NCBI RefSeq assembly: GCF_900104725.1
Contig: NZ_LT629758.1
Location: 7,464,001-7,528,000, forward strand
Direction: 5' to 3'
From: Actinoplanes derwentensis
GTDB lineage: Bacteria > Actinomycetota > Actinomycetes > Mycobacteriales > Micromonosporaceae
Length of the DNA stretch: 64,000 nt
The notes beneath the pieces are model-generated. The model did no database searches. It was given only the letters and a program-made list of their open reading frames with translations, and was not told the origin of the DNA. Of the stretch, positions 40,271 through 48,018 are shown in pieces; positions within the stretch are counted from its first letter, which is position 1; each line of letters starts with the position of its first letter. The position numbers were made by a program, and so were the translations under genes.

Positions 40271-40558
40271 GTGAGCGTCCTCGGGATCTCCATGCCACCG
40301 GATCTGCCGGTCCCTGCCGATCACCTCGTCGGCCGGATCGTGCACGTCCCGGCGGGCTCGTGCCGCTACCGCGACGGCGCCCTGGTCCTGCTCGTACGAC
40401 GGGTGCGGCTCGACATCTCGCAGTGGTACGGCGGCCAGTGGGTCTGGCTGGAAGGCGACGAACTCAGCGGCAACGGGTTCCGACTGGCGTGGCGGCAAGC
40501 CCTGGTGCACGTGTCCGTCTGCGATCTGCGTGCCCTCGCTGGGCGACGGGCGACGTGA
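40271..40558 (+). CDS. Small AICE protein related to the gene at 1107
   Basis: A 95-residue protein from a GTG at 40271. The core LVGRIVHVPAG ... LVLLVRRVRLD ... WVWLEGDELSGNGFRLA ... ALVHVSVCDLRAL resembles the chromosomal 101-residue protein at 1107 in the order and spacing of WVWL, EL and the final V-x-LR segment. Its stop TGA overlaps a possible GTG start of the GntR gene at 40555. Function unknown. Confidence 0.65.
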   Translation: MSVLGISMPPDLPVPADHLVGRIVHVPAGSCRYRDGALVLLVRRVRLDISQWYGGQWVWLEGDELSGNGFRLAWRQALVHVSVCDLRALAGRRAT

Positions 40559-40563
40559 CCGGG

Positions 40564-41298
40564 ATGGCCAACGAACCCGGTGCGGCGAAGTACGCGCACA
40601 TCGCCGACGCCTTGCAGGAGCGGATCATCCGTGGCACGTACCCGCTGGGCTCGATGTTGCCGAGTGAGGCGCAGTTGGTGCGGGAGTTCGGCGCGTCCCG
40701 CTCGACGGTGGTCCGGGCGCTGGAGTACCTGCGGCAGCTCGGCTATCTGGAGGGAGTGCAGGGCAAGGGCCGCGTCGTCCTCGGCAGTCCCCCGCGCCGG
40801 CGCCCGTCGCCGCCGCGCCGGGTGCATGAGGCGTTGCATCTGGCGGAGGTCGGCCACGGCACCGTGATCGGCGCGGGCCGGGCGCCGGCATCGCCGCGGA
40901 TCGCGGCGGTTCTCGCGATTCCGGTCGGTGAGCCGGTGATCGCCCGCCAGCGGACCATGCACGGTGCCGGGGCCGAGTGGCTGACGCTCTCGACGGTCTA
41001 CCTTCCGGCGGTCGCTGCGGTCGGCACCCGGTTCGCTGACGCCGGCCCTCTGCGTGAGGGCGTGCTGGAGCACCTTGAACGTCGCCGTCGACTCGTGGCG
41101 TCTGACGTTGTCGAGCGGCTGTCGGTGCGGCCAGCAACGATCCGCGAATCGACGATGCTCGTTGTGGATGCGGGTGTGTCCGTGTTGTCGAATCTGCTGG
41201 TCGTTCGCAACTCGGCCGCATTGCCGCTGCTAGTGGTCGACCTGATCGCCGCTCCACCGCCGCCAGGCATCGAGGAACTTTTTTCTCTTCGCTCCTAA
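40564..41298 (+). CDS. GntR-family transcriptional regulator with UTRA domain (KorSA-like)
   Basis: A 244-residue protein. YAHIADALQERIIRGTYPLG, then SMLPSEAQLVREFGASRSTV and RALEYLRQLGYLEGVQGKGR is the GntR winged helix; the remainder (HGTVIGAGRAPASPRIAAVL, ... VIARQRTMHGAGAEWLTLST, ... ERLSVRPATIRESTMLVVDA) is a UTRA ligand domain. pSAM2-type elements use a GntR repressor, KorSA, to hold replication and transfer genes off; position here fits. The ATG at 40564 is chosen; a GTG at 40555 overlapping the previous stop is possible. TGGCTAGCCA and a large inverted repeat lie just downstream, in front of the transfer genes. Confidence 0.85.
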   Translation: MANEPGAAKYAHIADALQERIIRGTYPLGSMLPSEAQLVREFGASRSTVVRALEYLRQLGYLEGVQGKGRVVLGSPPRRRPSPPRRVHEALHLAEVGHGTVIGAGRAPASPRIAAVLAIPVGEPVIARQRTMHGAGAEWLTLSTVYLPAVAAVGTRFADAGPLREGVLEHLERRRRLVASDVVERLSVRPATIRESTMLVVDAGVSVLSNLLVVRNSAALPLLVVDLIAAPPPPGIEELFSLRS

Positions 41299-41305
41299 AT
41301 TTACT

Positions 41306-41371
41306 TGGCTAGCCATGCTGTCCATGTGCTAGCTTCGGTCCAACTTGGTTAGTCAAGTAACCAAGTTGGAC
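41306..41371. promoter_or_regulatory. Palindrome and 34-bp inverted repeat before the plasmid core operon
   Basis: TGGCTAGCCA at 41306-41315 repeats exactly the core at 39751-39760. GTCCAACTTGGTTA (41338-41351) and TAACCAAGTTGGAC (41358-41371) form a perfect 14-bp inverted repeat around GTCAAG. The ribosome binding site and GTG of the next gene follow at once, so a protein bound here would block the transfer/replication operon. Confidence 0.75.
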
Positions 41372-41386
41372 AGAGGGAGATGCTCG

Positions 41387-41818
41387 GTGATTCCGAACTC
41401 GATCAAGGTCCCGGTCCCGTGGGACTACGTCGCGCCCCACGGCGCGCTCTGCCTCGGCGTTGAGCCGGCCACCGACTTCGACAAACGCGGACAGGGCGAC
41501 GACCAGCTGCGCGACAAGGAGACCGGCGAACGGGTCTGGCTGGTCCGGCTGCTCGACCTCGACCCGGACGCCGGGAAGTTCGGCGGGTCGAAGGAGTTCA
41601 AGGTCAAGGTCGTCGCGGCACAGCAGCCGGTCCCGCCCACCTCGGCGGTGCCTGGCTACCCGCCGATGGTGGCGTTCACCGACGTGATGCTCACGCCGTA
41701 CGTGGACTCGCAACGCTGCAAGGGCGCGGCCACCAAATGCCGCTCGCGGCTGGCCTGGTCGATCAAGGCCAGCAAGATGACCACGCCGGAGCAGACCAGC
41801 AGGCCGAAGGCCGCTTAG
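41387..41818 (+). CDS. Conserved AICE protein of unknown function
   Basis: A 143-residue protein from GTG 41387, which has GGGAGA six bases upstream and lies 16 bases after the inverted repeat. The sequence (IKVPVPWDYVAPHGALCLGV, ... RVWLVRLLDLDPDAGKFGGS, ... MVAFTDVMLTPYVDSQRCKG) has no motif I can assign, but plasmid and AICE transfer operons commonly begin with such a small protein. The C-terminus is basic and may bind nucleic acid. Confidence 0.65.
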   Translation: MIPNSIKVPVPWDYVAPHGALCLGVEPATDFDKRGQGDDQLRDKETGERVWLVRLLDLDPDAGKFGGSKEFKVKVVAAQQPVPPTSAVPGYPPMVAFTDVMLTPYVDSQRCKGAATKCRSRLAWSIKASKMTTPEQTSRPKAA

Positions 41819-41912
41819 TTCTCATTCGCGTCCGGGAGCGGGGCCAACAACCGCCAAGAAGTTCTCCCCGCCCCGGCCGCTCCAACCGCCACCTGTGAAG
41901 GAGTGGGCTGTG

Positions 41913-42233
41913 ATGCCCAAGGTAGTCGACGCTGCCCGCGTCACGACACCGAGCAACACCGTATGGCGTACCTGTGACCGCTGCTCCCGGCTTAAGCCGC
42001 TGCCCGACGGTGTCAACCGGTGCGACGACTGCACCGGCACCGACCGGCCGGCGGCCGTGGCCGACATGCACGCGGCCGGCTGGGACTACGCCAACCGGTA
42101 CGCCGAACTCGTCGGCGCCATCGACGCGTGGGCCGAGCTGATCCCCGGCGTCAGTGACGCCGAACGCCTGGACAAGATCCGGCACCTGCTCAAGACCAGC
42201 AGCCCGCTGCAGCGCGACGGGGAGGCGAAGTAG
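41913..42233 (+). CDS. Small zinc-ribbon-like AICE protein
   Basis: A 106-residue protein. RTCDRCSRLKPLPDGVNRCD then DC gives two CxxC knuckles (about residues 20-39), a likely zinc ribbon. A helical C-terminus follows (ANRYAELVGAIDAWAELIPG). AAGGAG stands upstream of GTG/ATG at 41910-41913. It ends two bases before the translocase gene, so it belongs to the same transcript. Role in transfer unknown. Confidence 0.65.
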   Translation: MPKVVDAARVTTPSNTVWRTCDRCSRLKPLPDGVNRCDDCTGTDRPAAVADMHAAGWDYANRYAELVGAIDAWAELIPGVSDAERLDKIRHLLKTSSPLQRDGEAK

Positions 42234-42235
42234 CC

Positions 42236-43666
42236 ATGCCGCTGATCAACATCATCCGGGGCGAGACCATCCCGATCGCCCCGCTCAACGTCCGTACCCC
42301 GGTCTTCAAGCTGCCGATCTGGGCGGTCGTCGTCTGGGAGACCATCAAAGCCCTGGCCTGGCTGGTCACCACCTACGCCCGGCACTGGTACGTGACACTG
42401 CCGGTCACCGGACTGGCCTGGCTCTACCTCGCGCACGGCTGGCAGTGGCTCGCCGGGCTGGTCGGCGGTGTGGCTGTCACGGCTACCGGGTGGGCGTTCG
42501 CGCATCGGCCGTCGTGGCTGCGGTTCGGCTGGTGGCCGGTCCTCGCCCGCATCCGGCGCCTGGTGTACCGGCGGCGGTGGATGGCCGCGATGGTCACCGC
42601 GAAACTGTCGATCGCCTACGACAAACGCACGATCATCCCGCAGATCCGCCGGGTACGCTGCCGCGCGGGCTGTGACGAAGTGCTGGTGCGGATGGTGACC
42701 GGCCAAATCCCCGACGACTTCGCCAAGGCCTCCGAACGGCTGGCGCACACGTTCGGGGTCCGGCAGGTCAAGGCCATGCCCGGCCCGACGTACGCAACCG
42801 TGGTCCTGGTCCTCATGCGCGGCGACACCCTCCACGACACCATCGGCCCGCTGCCGGTACCGGACCGGCCGGACTTCACCGCTCTACCCATCGGCGTCCA
42901 GGAAGACGGCGAAACCTACCGGCTGCGGCTGTTCGGCACGCAGGTCCTGATCGTCGGAGCGACCGGATCGGGCAAAGGTTCGGTGATCTGGTCCATCGTC
43001 CGGGCACTGTCCGGCGGGGTCGCGAAAGGCCTGGTCGAACTGTGGGGCCTCGACCCCAAAGGCGGCATGGAACTGGGGATCGGACGGCCGTTGTTCACCC
43101 GGTTCGCATCGAAGGACTTCGCCGAGATGGCAGCCATGATCGAGCAGGCCGCGGCCGTGGCCCAGCAACGCGCCGCCCGCCTGGCCGGACACACCCGCCA
43201 GCACCAGCCCACCCCGGACGAACCGTTGATCGTCCTGGTCATCGACGAACTGGCGAACCTGACCGCCTACCTCACCGAACGCCAACTCAAGGACCGGATC
43301 AAGGCTGCGCTCGGCATCGTGCTGACCCAAGGCCGCGCCGTCGGCGTCCACGTGGTCGCAGCGATTCAGGACCCGCGTAAGGAGGTGCTGCCCGCGCGAG
43401 GGCTGTTCCCGACCCGGATCGGGCTGCGGCTATCGGAACCGGCGGAGGTCGACATGGTCCTCGGCGACGGGATGCGCGACCGCGGAGCCCTCTGCGACCG
43501 CATCCCCCAGACCCAGCCCGGCATCGGCTACGTGACCTTGGAAGGCGACCCCACCCCGATGCGGGTCCGGTTGACCTACTGCGACGACGACACCGTGCGG
43601 GACATGGCCCATGAATACGGGCGCCTGCGCGTGGTCGACGGCGAAGCCGCGGGAGGTGCGGCGTGA
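42236..43666 (+). CDS. FtsK/SpoIIIE-type DNA translocase (TraSA-like)
   Basis: A 476-residue transfer ATPase. Two hydrophobic helices at about 28-48 and 55-88 are followed by a cytosolic ATPase with Walker A GATGSGKGS (241-249), WGLDPKGGMELGIGRPLF, and Walker B LIVLVIDELANLTAYL. The C-terminal part (GVHVVAAIQDPRKEVLPARG, LFPTRIGLRLSEPAEVDMVL) fits FtsK-domain translocases of conjugative elements. In AICEs this single hexameric pump moves double-stranded DNA between mycelia. Its stop overlaps the GTG of the next gene. Confidence 0.9.
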   Translation: MPLINIIRGETIPIAPLNVRTPVFKLPIWAVVVWETIKALAWLVTTYARHWYVTLPVTGLAWLYLAHGWQWLAGLVGGVAVTATGWAFAHRPSWLRFGWWPVLARIRRLVYRRRWMAAMVTAKLSIAYDKRTIIPQIRRVRCRAGCDEVLVRMVTGQIPDDFAKASERLAHTFGVRQVKAMPGPTYATVVLVLMRGDTLHDTIGPLPVPDRPDFTALPIGVQEDGETYRLRLFGTQVLIVGATGSGKGSVIWSIVRALSGGVAKGLVELWGLDPKGGMELGIGRPLFTRFASKDFAEMAAMIEQAAAVAQQRAARLAGHTRQHQPTPDEPLIVLVIDELANLTAYLTERQLKDRIKAALGIVLTQGRAVGVHVVAAIQDPRKEVLPARGLFPTRIGLRLSEPAEVDMVLGDGMRDRGALCDRIPQTQPGIGYVTLEGDPTPMRVRLTYCDDDTVRDMAHEYGRLRVVDGEAAGGAA

Positions 43667-44172
43667 AGCTGAGCACCGACCGGATCGAGGGCCTGACCCT
43701 CGCCGCCATCCTCACCACCGTCGCCGTGGCTGCCGGATGGGCCTCGTTCACCCACGTCCACGACTGGACCATGCGCCACGCCCCCACCGGCACCCCGGAC
43801 GCGTTCGGCTGGGTCAACGCGGTCATCTCCGAACTCGTCCCGGTCGCGGCGCTGCTCACCATCAAACGGCGACGCCGGGCCGGTGCCCCGATCGGCTACC
43901 CACTGTTCCTGCTCATCGCCGCCGGCACGCTGTCATTGTCGGCACAGCTCGCCGTCGCCCAGCCCAGCCCTTCCGGGTGGCTGCTGTCGGCGGTGCCCGC
44001 GCTGGCGTTCATGGCCCTGGTCAAGCTCGTCTTCACCAGCACCCCGGCCCCGGAGCAACAGGCACCGGTCGACGATACCGAGGACACGCCTACTCCGGCC
44101 GTGCCGACAGCGCCGGTCCGGCCGCTGCCCCGGACCAACGGGGTGCCGGTCATCGGGCAGGTGACCCGATGA
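43663..44172 (+). CDS. DUF2637 membrane protein (SpdB-like)
   Basis: A 169-residue protein with four hydrophobic helices: LTLAAILTTVAVAAGWASF, WVNAVISELVPVAALLTI, YPLFLLIAAGTLSLSAQLAV and LLSAVPALAFMALVKLVF. An acidic/proline tail follows. This matches DUF2637/SpdB proteins of actinomycete plasmids, which help spread DNA through the recipient mycelium. The GTG at 43663 overlaps the translocase stop, and its own stop overlaps RepSA. Confidence 0.85.
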   Translation: MKLSTDRIEGLTLAAILTTVAVAAGWASFTHVHDWTMRHAPTGTPDAFGWVNAVISELVPVAALLTIKRRRRAGAPIGYPLFLLIAAGTLSLSAQLAVAQPSPSGWLLSAVPALAFMALVKLVFTSTPAPEQQAPVDDTEDTPTPAVPTAPVRPLPRTNGVPVIGQVTR

Positions 44173-45947
44173 CTACTGCACCTCTGGCGGCCCCGCCTCG
44201 GCCGGGCTCCCGCGCGGCCCGCCTCGCCAACCCTCGGGCCGTCGACGCGCTCAAAGACCTCGCCATCGACCACGGCGTCTGCATCCGACCGATCGCTCTC
44301 CGGCGGACCGACCTGGCCACCGGCAAGACCGAACTCGTCGACCTGCCCTGCGGCGCCACCCTCGAAGCCAAATGCCCGCCCTGCGCCAAACGAGCACGAC
44401 GACTGCGGCAGGTCCAGATCCGCGAAGGCTGGCACCGCACCGACGAACCCCAACCCGGCCCGGCACCAGCCACACCCCGCCAGCGGGACCTGATCACCGC
44501 ACGGGCACACCTGGAATTCGAACGAGCCGCACTCCAACTCACCGCGATGGACCCCAGCGACCGGGCGGCCGAACTGGAGCGCATCGACACGGCCATCGAC
44601 GCGGTAGAGCAAGAGATCGCCGCCGAAGGCCTGCGCGGCAGCATCGCCCCGGGTCACTCCCGCACCGACGACCCGGACAGCGACGATGGACCGCGGCGGG
44701 TCCGGTCGACCAAACGGCGTCAGGACGTGCCCGACCTGCCCCGGCAGAAGATCGAGGCGCGCACGGTAGGCCGAACCTACGTGGGCTCGGATGGTGTCGA
44801 GCATCGGCCGTCGATGTGGCTGACCCTCACCCTGGACAGCTACGGCCCGGTCCACTCCATCCACGCCGGACGGCCGTGCTCCTGCCGCCGCTGGCACACC
44901 CAGGAAGACCCCCAACTCGGCACCCCGGTCGACCCAGCCCGGTACGACTACCGACGGGCCGCCTGGGACGCCGTCCACTTCCCTCGGCTCCTCGACCGCT
45001 ACTGGCAGAACCTGCGCCGGGCCGTGGGCTGGAACGTCCAATACGCGGGCTGTGTCGAGCCCCAACGGCGTCTCGCCCCGCACGCCCACTTCGCCATCCG
45101 GGGCACCATCCCCCGCACCATGCTGGAGCTGGTCGCCAAGGCCACCTACCACCAGGTGTGGTGGCCGCCGGCCGACCGACTCCGCTACCCCATCGACCGA
45201 CCACCCACCTGGGACACCAAAGGCGAGACCTGGGTCGACCCGGACACCGGACGGCCCCTGTCCACGTGGGATGAGGCCCTGGACGACCTCGACGACGACC
45301 CGGACGCCGAACCAGCACACCTCGTCCGCTTCGGCGCCCAAGTCAAGGCCAAGGGCGTCGACCCCGGCACCCGCGACGCGGAACGGACCATCGGCTACAT
45401 CACCAAGTACGTGACCAAGTCCGCGGCCGACTGCCACACCACCACCAGCGACCCGCAACGCCAGCACCTCGACCGCCTCTGGCACGAACTCCGCGTCACC
45501 CCCTGCTCAGACCGGTGCTCGAACTGGCTGCTCTACGGCGTCCAGCCCAAGAAGGCCCACGGACGGCTCCGGCCCGGCCACTGCAAGGGACGCGTGCACC
45601 AGAAAGTGACCCTCGGCATCGGCGGACGCCGGGTTCTGGTCTCCCGCGACTGGTCCGGCAAGACCCTCGCCGACCACCGCGCCGACGCCCACGCCTGGGT
45701 CAAGGCCCTGCTCGGCGTCACCACGGAGGAACCGGAACCCGACGCTACGGAAAAGCCGGCGGTCGCCTGGGAGATGGCCCGACACGACGACCCCGACCTC
45801 CCGGCCCTCGAACACCGGCTCTTGCGGGCCATCTCCGAGCGCATCCACCGCCGCGGGCAGTTGAACGCAGCGCGACAGCGGGCCAGCGGCGATCCGCCGG
45901 GCGATGTCTCGGCAACTGCAACCAACGACACGGGGGAGACACGATGA
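44169..45947 (+). CDS. repSA: Replication initiator protein, RepSA family
   Basis: A 592-residue initiator. Two cysteine clusters (CGATLEAKCPPCAKRARRL near residues 58-76 and SCRRWHTQEDPQ near 240) are followed by the HUH-type core: VEPQRRLAPHAHFAIRGTIP (H-x-H near residue 305) and, later, RTIGYITKYVTKSAADCH carrying the likely nicking tyrosine. It closes with CSDRCSNWLLYGVQPKKAHG. RepSA-type proteins nick the element origin for rolling-circle copying after excision. ATG overlaps the SpdB stop; its stop overlaps xis. Confidence 0.88.
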   Translation: MTTAPLAAPPRPGSRAARLANPRAVDALKDLAIDHGVCIRPIALRRTDLATGKTELVDLPCGATLEAKCPPCAKRARRLRQVQIREGWHRTDEPQPGPAPATPRQRDLITARAHLEFERAALQLTAMDPSDRAAELERIDTAIDAVEQEIAAEGLRGSIAPGHSRTDDPDSDDGPRRVRSTKRRQDVPDLPRQKIEARTVGRTYVGSDGVEHRPSMWLTLTLDSYGPVHSIHAGRPCSCRRWHTQEDPQLGTPVDPARYDYRRAAWDAVHFPRLLDRYWQNLRRAVGWNVQYAGCVEPQRRLAPHAHFAIRGTIPRTMLELVAKATYHQVWWPPADRLRYPIDRPPTWDTKGETWVDPDTGRPLSTWDEALDDLDDDPDAEPAHLVRFGAQVKAKGVDPGTRDAERTIGYITKYVTKSAADCHTTTSDPQRQHLDRLWHELRVTPCSDRCSNWLLYGVQPKKAHGRLRPGHCKGRVHQKVTLGIGGRRVLVSRDWSGKTLADHRADAHAWVKALLGVTTEEPEPDATEKPAVAWEMARHDDPDLPALEHRLLRAISERIHRRGQLNAARQRASGDPPGDVSATATNDTGETR

Positions 45948-46165
45948 GCAGGCACCTGACGGTGGTACCGAGCCCAGACAGCACACCTGACGGTCCGGAC
46001 GAGCTGTGGTCCATCAACGATGCCGCCGCGTACCTGCGTATCCCTCCGGGCACGCTCTACCAGTGGCGCCACCGCCGGAAGGGTCCGCCGGCCTTCAAGG
46101 TCGGCAAGCACCTCCGCTACGACCCGGCCGCGGTCCGTGCCTGGGTGCTGGGGCAGGTGGCCTGA
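45944..46165 (+). CDS. xis: Excisionase (Xis), MerR-like helix-turn-helix
   Basis: A 73-residue protein: LWSINDAAAYLRIPPGTLYQ then WRHRRKGPPAFKVGKHLRYD is the helix-turn-helix_17/MerR-like excisionase domain. It overlaps the RepSA gene by four bases (ATGA) and is one base from the integrase GTG, the standard xis-int arrangement of pSAM2-type elements. Xis directs the integrase to excise rather than insert. Confidence 0.9.
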   Translation: MSRHLTVVPSPDSTPDGPDELWSINDAAAYLRIPPGTLYQWRHRRKGPPAFKVGKHLRYDPAAVRAWVLGQVA

Positions 46166-46166
46166 C

Positions 46167-47405
46167 GTGGGCGTACACGATCTTTGGTATCTGTCCAAGA
46201 AGGACGAAAACAAAAAGAAGGTCAAATCGGGCAAGTACGGGCGCGGCAAACGCTGGCGTGTCCGCTACACCGACGCCACCGGCGAGACCAAGGACAAGGT
46301 CTTCGAGCGTAAGACCGACGCTGAAGCCTTCGATGCGGCTTGCCGGGCTGGCACTGCACCGGAGACCGACCTGGACCAGGGCGAGAAGTACATCAAGTTC
46401 GCCGCCTACGCCGAACGCTGGCGTCAGGCCAGGGTCATCGGCTGGGCTCTGGAGACTCAGACCCGGATCGAGTCGAACCTCCGGTTGCACCTCGTCCCGG
46501 CGTTCGGCAACCGCGCTCTCCGCTCGATCACTCAGACAGATGTGCTGTTGTGGCTGGCGGGACGACTCGGTGACGGGATGGCGCCGTCCAGCTTGCGCCT
46601 GTACTTCGAGCTGTTCGACGCGGTGATGTCCGGCGCTGTCACGGACAAGATCGTCCCGGATAACCCGTGCGACGGGATCAAGCTGTCCCAGGTGTTCCGT
46701 GGGTTGAGCCGCGCCCCGAAGTGGGTTCCCGAGCGGGAGGACGTGCTCCGCCTGTTCGGCAAAGTGCCCGAGCGGTATCACGGCCTGCTCTGGCTCGGGG
46801 CCGGCGCCGGTCTTCGCATCAGTGAAGCGCTCGGCTTCGAGCTGGGGCCGCGCTGCCTGAACGTCGGCAACGAGGAGCTGCACGTGGTCCAGCAGCTCCG
46901 CTACGCGCCCAGGGAGTACGGCGGGTTCTATCTCAGCCTGCCCAAGGGCGTGCGGACGTTCGATCCGGCCGCGGGGGCTGTGGACCTGGACCCGATGGTC
47001 GCGGCGGCCCTGGCGTACCACGTGAAGGAGTTCCCGCCGGTCGAGGTCGAGATGCCGGACATCACCTCGGGGCCTACGGTCCGGCGCCGGGTGCCGCTGC
47101 TGTTCACGACAGTCCACGGCAATCCGTTCACGGACCGTACGTGGTCGGCGGAGTGGGTGAAGTGGCGCCGGGCAGCGGGCTGGCCGGAGGAACACGGCGG
47201 CTTTCACGCACTGCGGCATTTCTTCGCGACGACGTTGATCACGAATCACGCGGACCCGAAGGACGTTCAGCGGGCGCTACGACACTCCACGCTGTCGATC
47301 ACGCTCGAGACCTACGTGCACTTCTGGCCGCGCCGTGAACGGCGCCGGGGGATCGTCGGCGAGACCCTGAAAGAAGCGGTCGCGGGCCGGTGGGACCTGG
47401 ACTGA
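46167..47405 (+). CDS. int: Tyrosine recombinase integrase
   Basis: A 412-residue integrase from GTG 46167. Three regions are visible: an arm-binding N-terminus (KYGRGKRWRVRYTDATGETK), a core-binding SAM-like domain (FAAYAERWRQARVIGWALET, about residues 78-165), and a catalytic domain. The catalytic residues are present: Arg217 (AGAGLRISEALG), His347 and Arg350 (FHALRHFFAT), His373 (LRHSTLSITL) and the nucleophile Tyr383 (ETYVHFWP). It ends 64 bases from the tRNA-Ala 3' end into which the element is inserted. Confidence 0.95.
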   Translation: MGVHDLWYLSKKDENKKKVKSGKYGRGKRWRVRYTDATGETKDKVFERKTDAEAFDAACRAGTAPETDLDQGEKYIKFAAYAERWRQARVIGWALETQTRIESNLRLHLVPAFGNRALRSITQTDVLLWLAGRLGDGMAPSSLRLYFELFDAVMSGAVTDKIVPDNPCDGIKLSQVFRGLSRAPKWVPEREDVLRLFGKVPERYHGLLWLGAGAGLRISEALGFELGPRCLNVGNEELHVVQQLRYAPREYGGFYLSLPKGVRTFDPAAGAVDLDPMVAAALAYHVKEFPPVEVEMPDITSGPTVRRRVPLLFTTVHGNPFTDRTWSAEWVKWRRAAGWPEEHGGFHALRHFFATTLITNHADPKDVQRALRHSTLSITLETYVHFWPRRERRRGIVGETLKEAVAGRWDLD

Positions 47406-47445
47406 GGTGGTCCCGAAGTGGTCCCAACGATCTTGGAGTTATAAA

Positions 47446-47463
47446 AAGCCTGTTCACAGGCTT
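47446..47463 (+). terminator. Hairpin after the integrase gene
   Basis: AAGCCTG-TTCA-CAGGCTT is a perfect 7-bp stem with flanking AAAA on the 5' side and TT on the 3' side, 40 bases after the integrase stop and next to tRNA-Ala. It could end both the int transcript and the tRNA transcript coming from the right. Confidence 0.65.
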
Positions 47464-47469
47464 AGAGAG

Positions 47470-47493
47470 TGGAGCCCAGGGGACTTGAACCCC
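47470..47493. repeat. Right attachment site of the AICE
   Basis: This 24-bp segment is the 3' end of the intact tRNA-Ala and is identical to 31051-31074. It marks the int-proximal end of the element. Confidence 0.9.
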
Positions 47494-47542
47494 TAACCCC
47501 CGCCTTGCAAAGGCGGTGCTCTGCCAGTTGAGCTAGGGCCCC
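47470..47542 (-). tRNA. tRNA-Ala (anticodon TGC)
   Basis: Read on the minus strand it gives a normal cloverleaf of 73 nt. The acceptor GGGGCCC pairs with GGGCTCC, with one G-T wobble; the D arm is GCTC...GAGC; the anticodon stem CCGCC/GGCGG carries loop TTTGCAA (anticodon TGC, alanine); the T arm AGGGG-TTCAAGT-CCCCT is complete. CCA is not encoded. Its 3' end was rebuilt by the AICE att site. Confidence 0.97.
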
Positions 47543-47552
47543 GTGACCTGCG

Positions 47553-47681
47553 TTATCGCAGGTCGGGAGCAGTGGTGGCCTCGTGCCAGAGAGCGCGCTC
47601 GTCGCTGGAGGCCTTGACCTTCTTGACCACCAGAGCCGCCACGCCGACGACACCGGCAATGATCAGGAGCTTCTTCAACAC
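47553..47681 (-). CDS. DLW-39 family small protein
   Basis: A 42-residue peptide from GTG 47681: VLKKLLIIAGVVGVAALVVK, then KVKASSDERALWHEATTAPD and LR. It has one transmembrane helix and the C-terminal D/E-x-A-LW signature of DLW-39 proteins, which lie beside tRNA-Ile/tRNA-Ala near gyrA throughout Actinobacteria. GAGGGG nine bases upstream decides the start. The last codons sit in an 8-bp inverted repeat (GACCTGCG-TTAT-CGCAGGTC, 47545-47564) that may be its terminator. Function unknown. Confidence 0.85.
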   Translation of the reverse strand: MLKKLLIIAGVVGVAALVVKKVKASSDERALWHEATTAPDLR

Positions 47682-47869
47682 TGAACCGCACCCCTCAACA
47701 CCGCTGGATGAGATGACTAACCCGTACAACAGTAGATTGCCGTAATCGTTCGCGGAACGCTCACCGCAATCACCGTGACGCGGGGTCTGGGGGCTCGGCC
47801 CCCAGGTCAGCCAAAATGAAGAGTGGCCCTGGTTCGCGCTTTCCGCGAACAAGAGCCACTCGCCACTCG

Positions 47870-47943
47870 TGGGGCTAGATGGAATCGAACCATCGACCTC
47901 AGAGTTATCAGCTCTGCGCTCTAACCGACTGAGCTATAGCCCC
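47870..47943 (-). tRNA. tRNA-Ile (anticodon GAT)
   Basis: A 74-nt minus-strand cloverleaf: acceptor GGGGCTA/TAGCCCC perfect, D arm GCTC...GAGC, anticodon stem CAGAG/CTCTG with loop CTGATAA (anticodon GAT, isoleucine), T arm GATGG-TTCGATT-CCATC. CCA not encoded. It stands in the conserved place downstream of the DUF3566 gene. Confidence 0.97.
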
Positions 47944-48018
47944 TCACCTGCGGACAGAACTTTACCGCATCGGGTTGCGGGCTCCAAAACGGGGTCCCGC
48001 AACCCGATCAAGTAAACG

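Larger units (their letters stand above)
31051..47493 (+). mobile_element. Actinomycete integrative and conjugative element (AICE, pSAM2 type) in tRNA-Ala
   Basis: A 16.4-kb element bounded by an identical 24-bp sequence at 31051-31074 and 47470-47493, the latter being the 3' end of an intact tRNA-Ala(TGC). The right half contains the AICE core in the usual order: GntR regulators, small plasmid proteins, FtsK/TraSA translocase, DUF2637/SpdB, RepSA-like initiator, Xis, integrase adjacent to the tRNA. The left half is cargo (STAND/TPR ATPase, AT-rich membrane protein, GntR/HAD/APH operon). It encodes one-protein double-strand DNA transfer by an FtsK-type pump and replication by a RepSA-type initiator. 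All core genes are intact, so it may be mobile. Confidence 0.9.
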
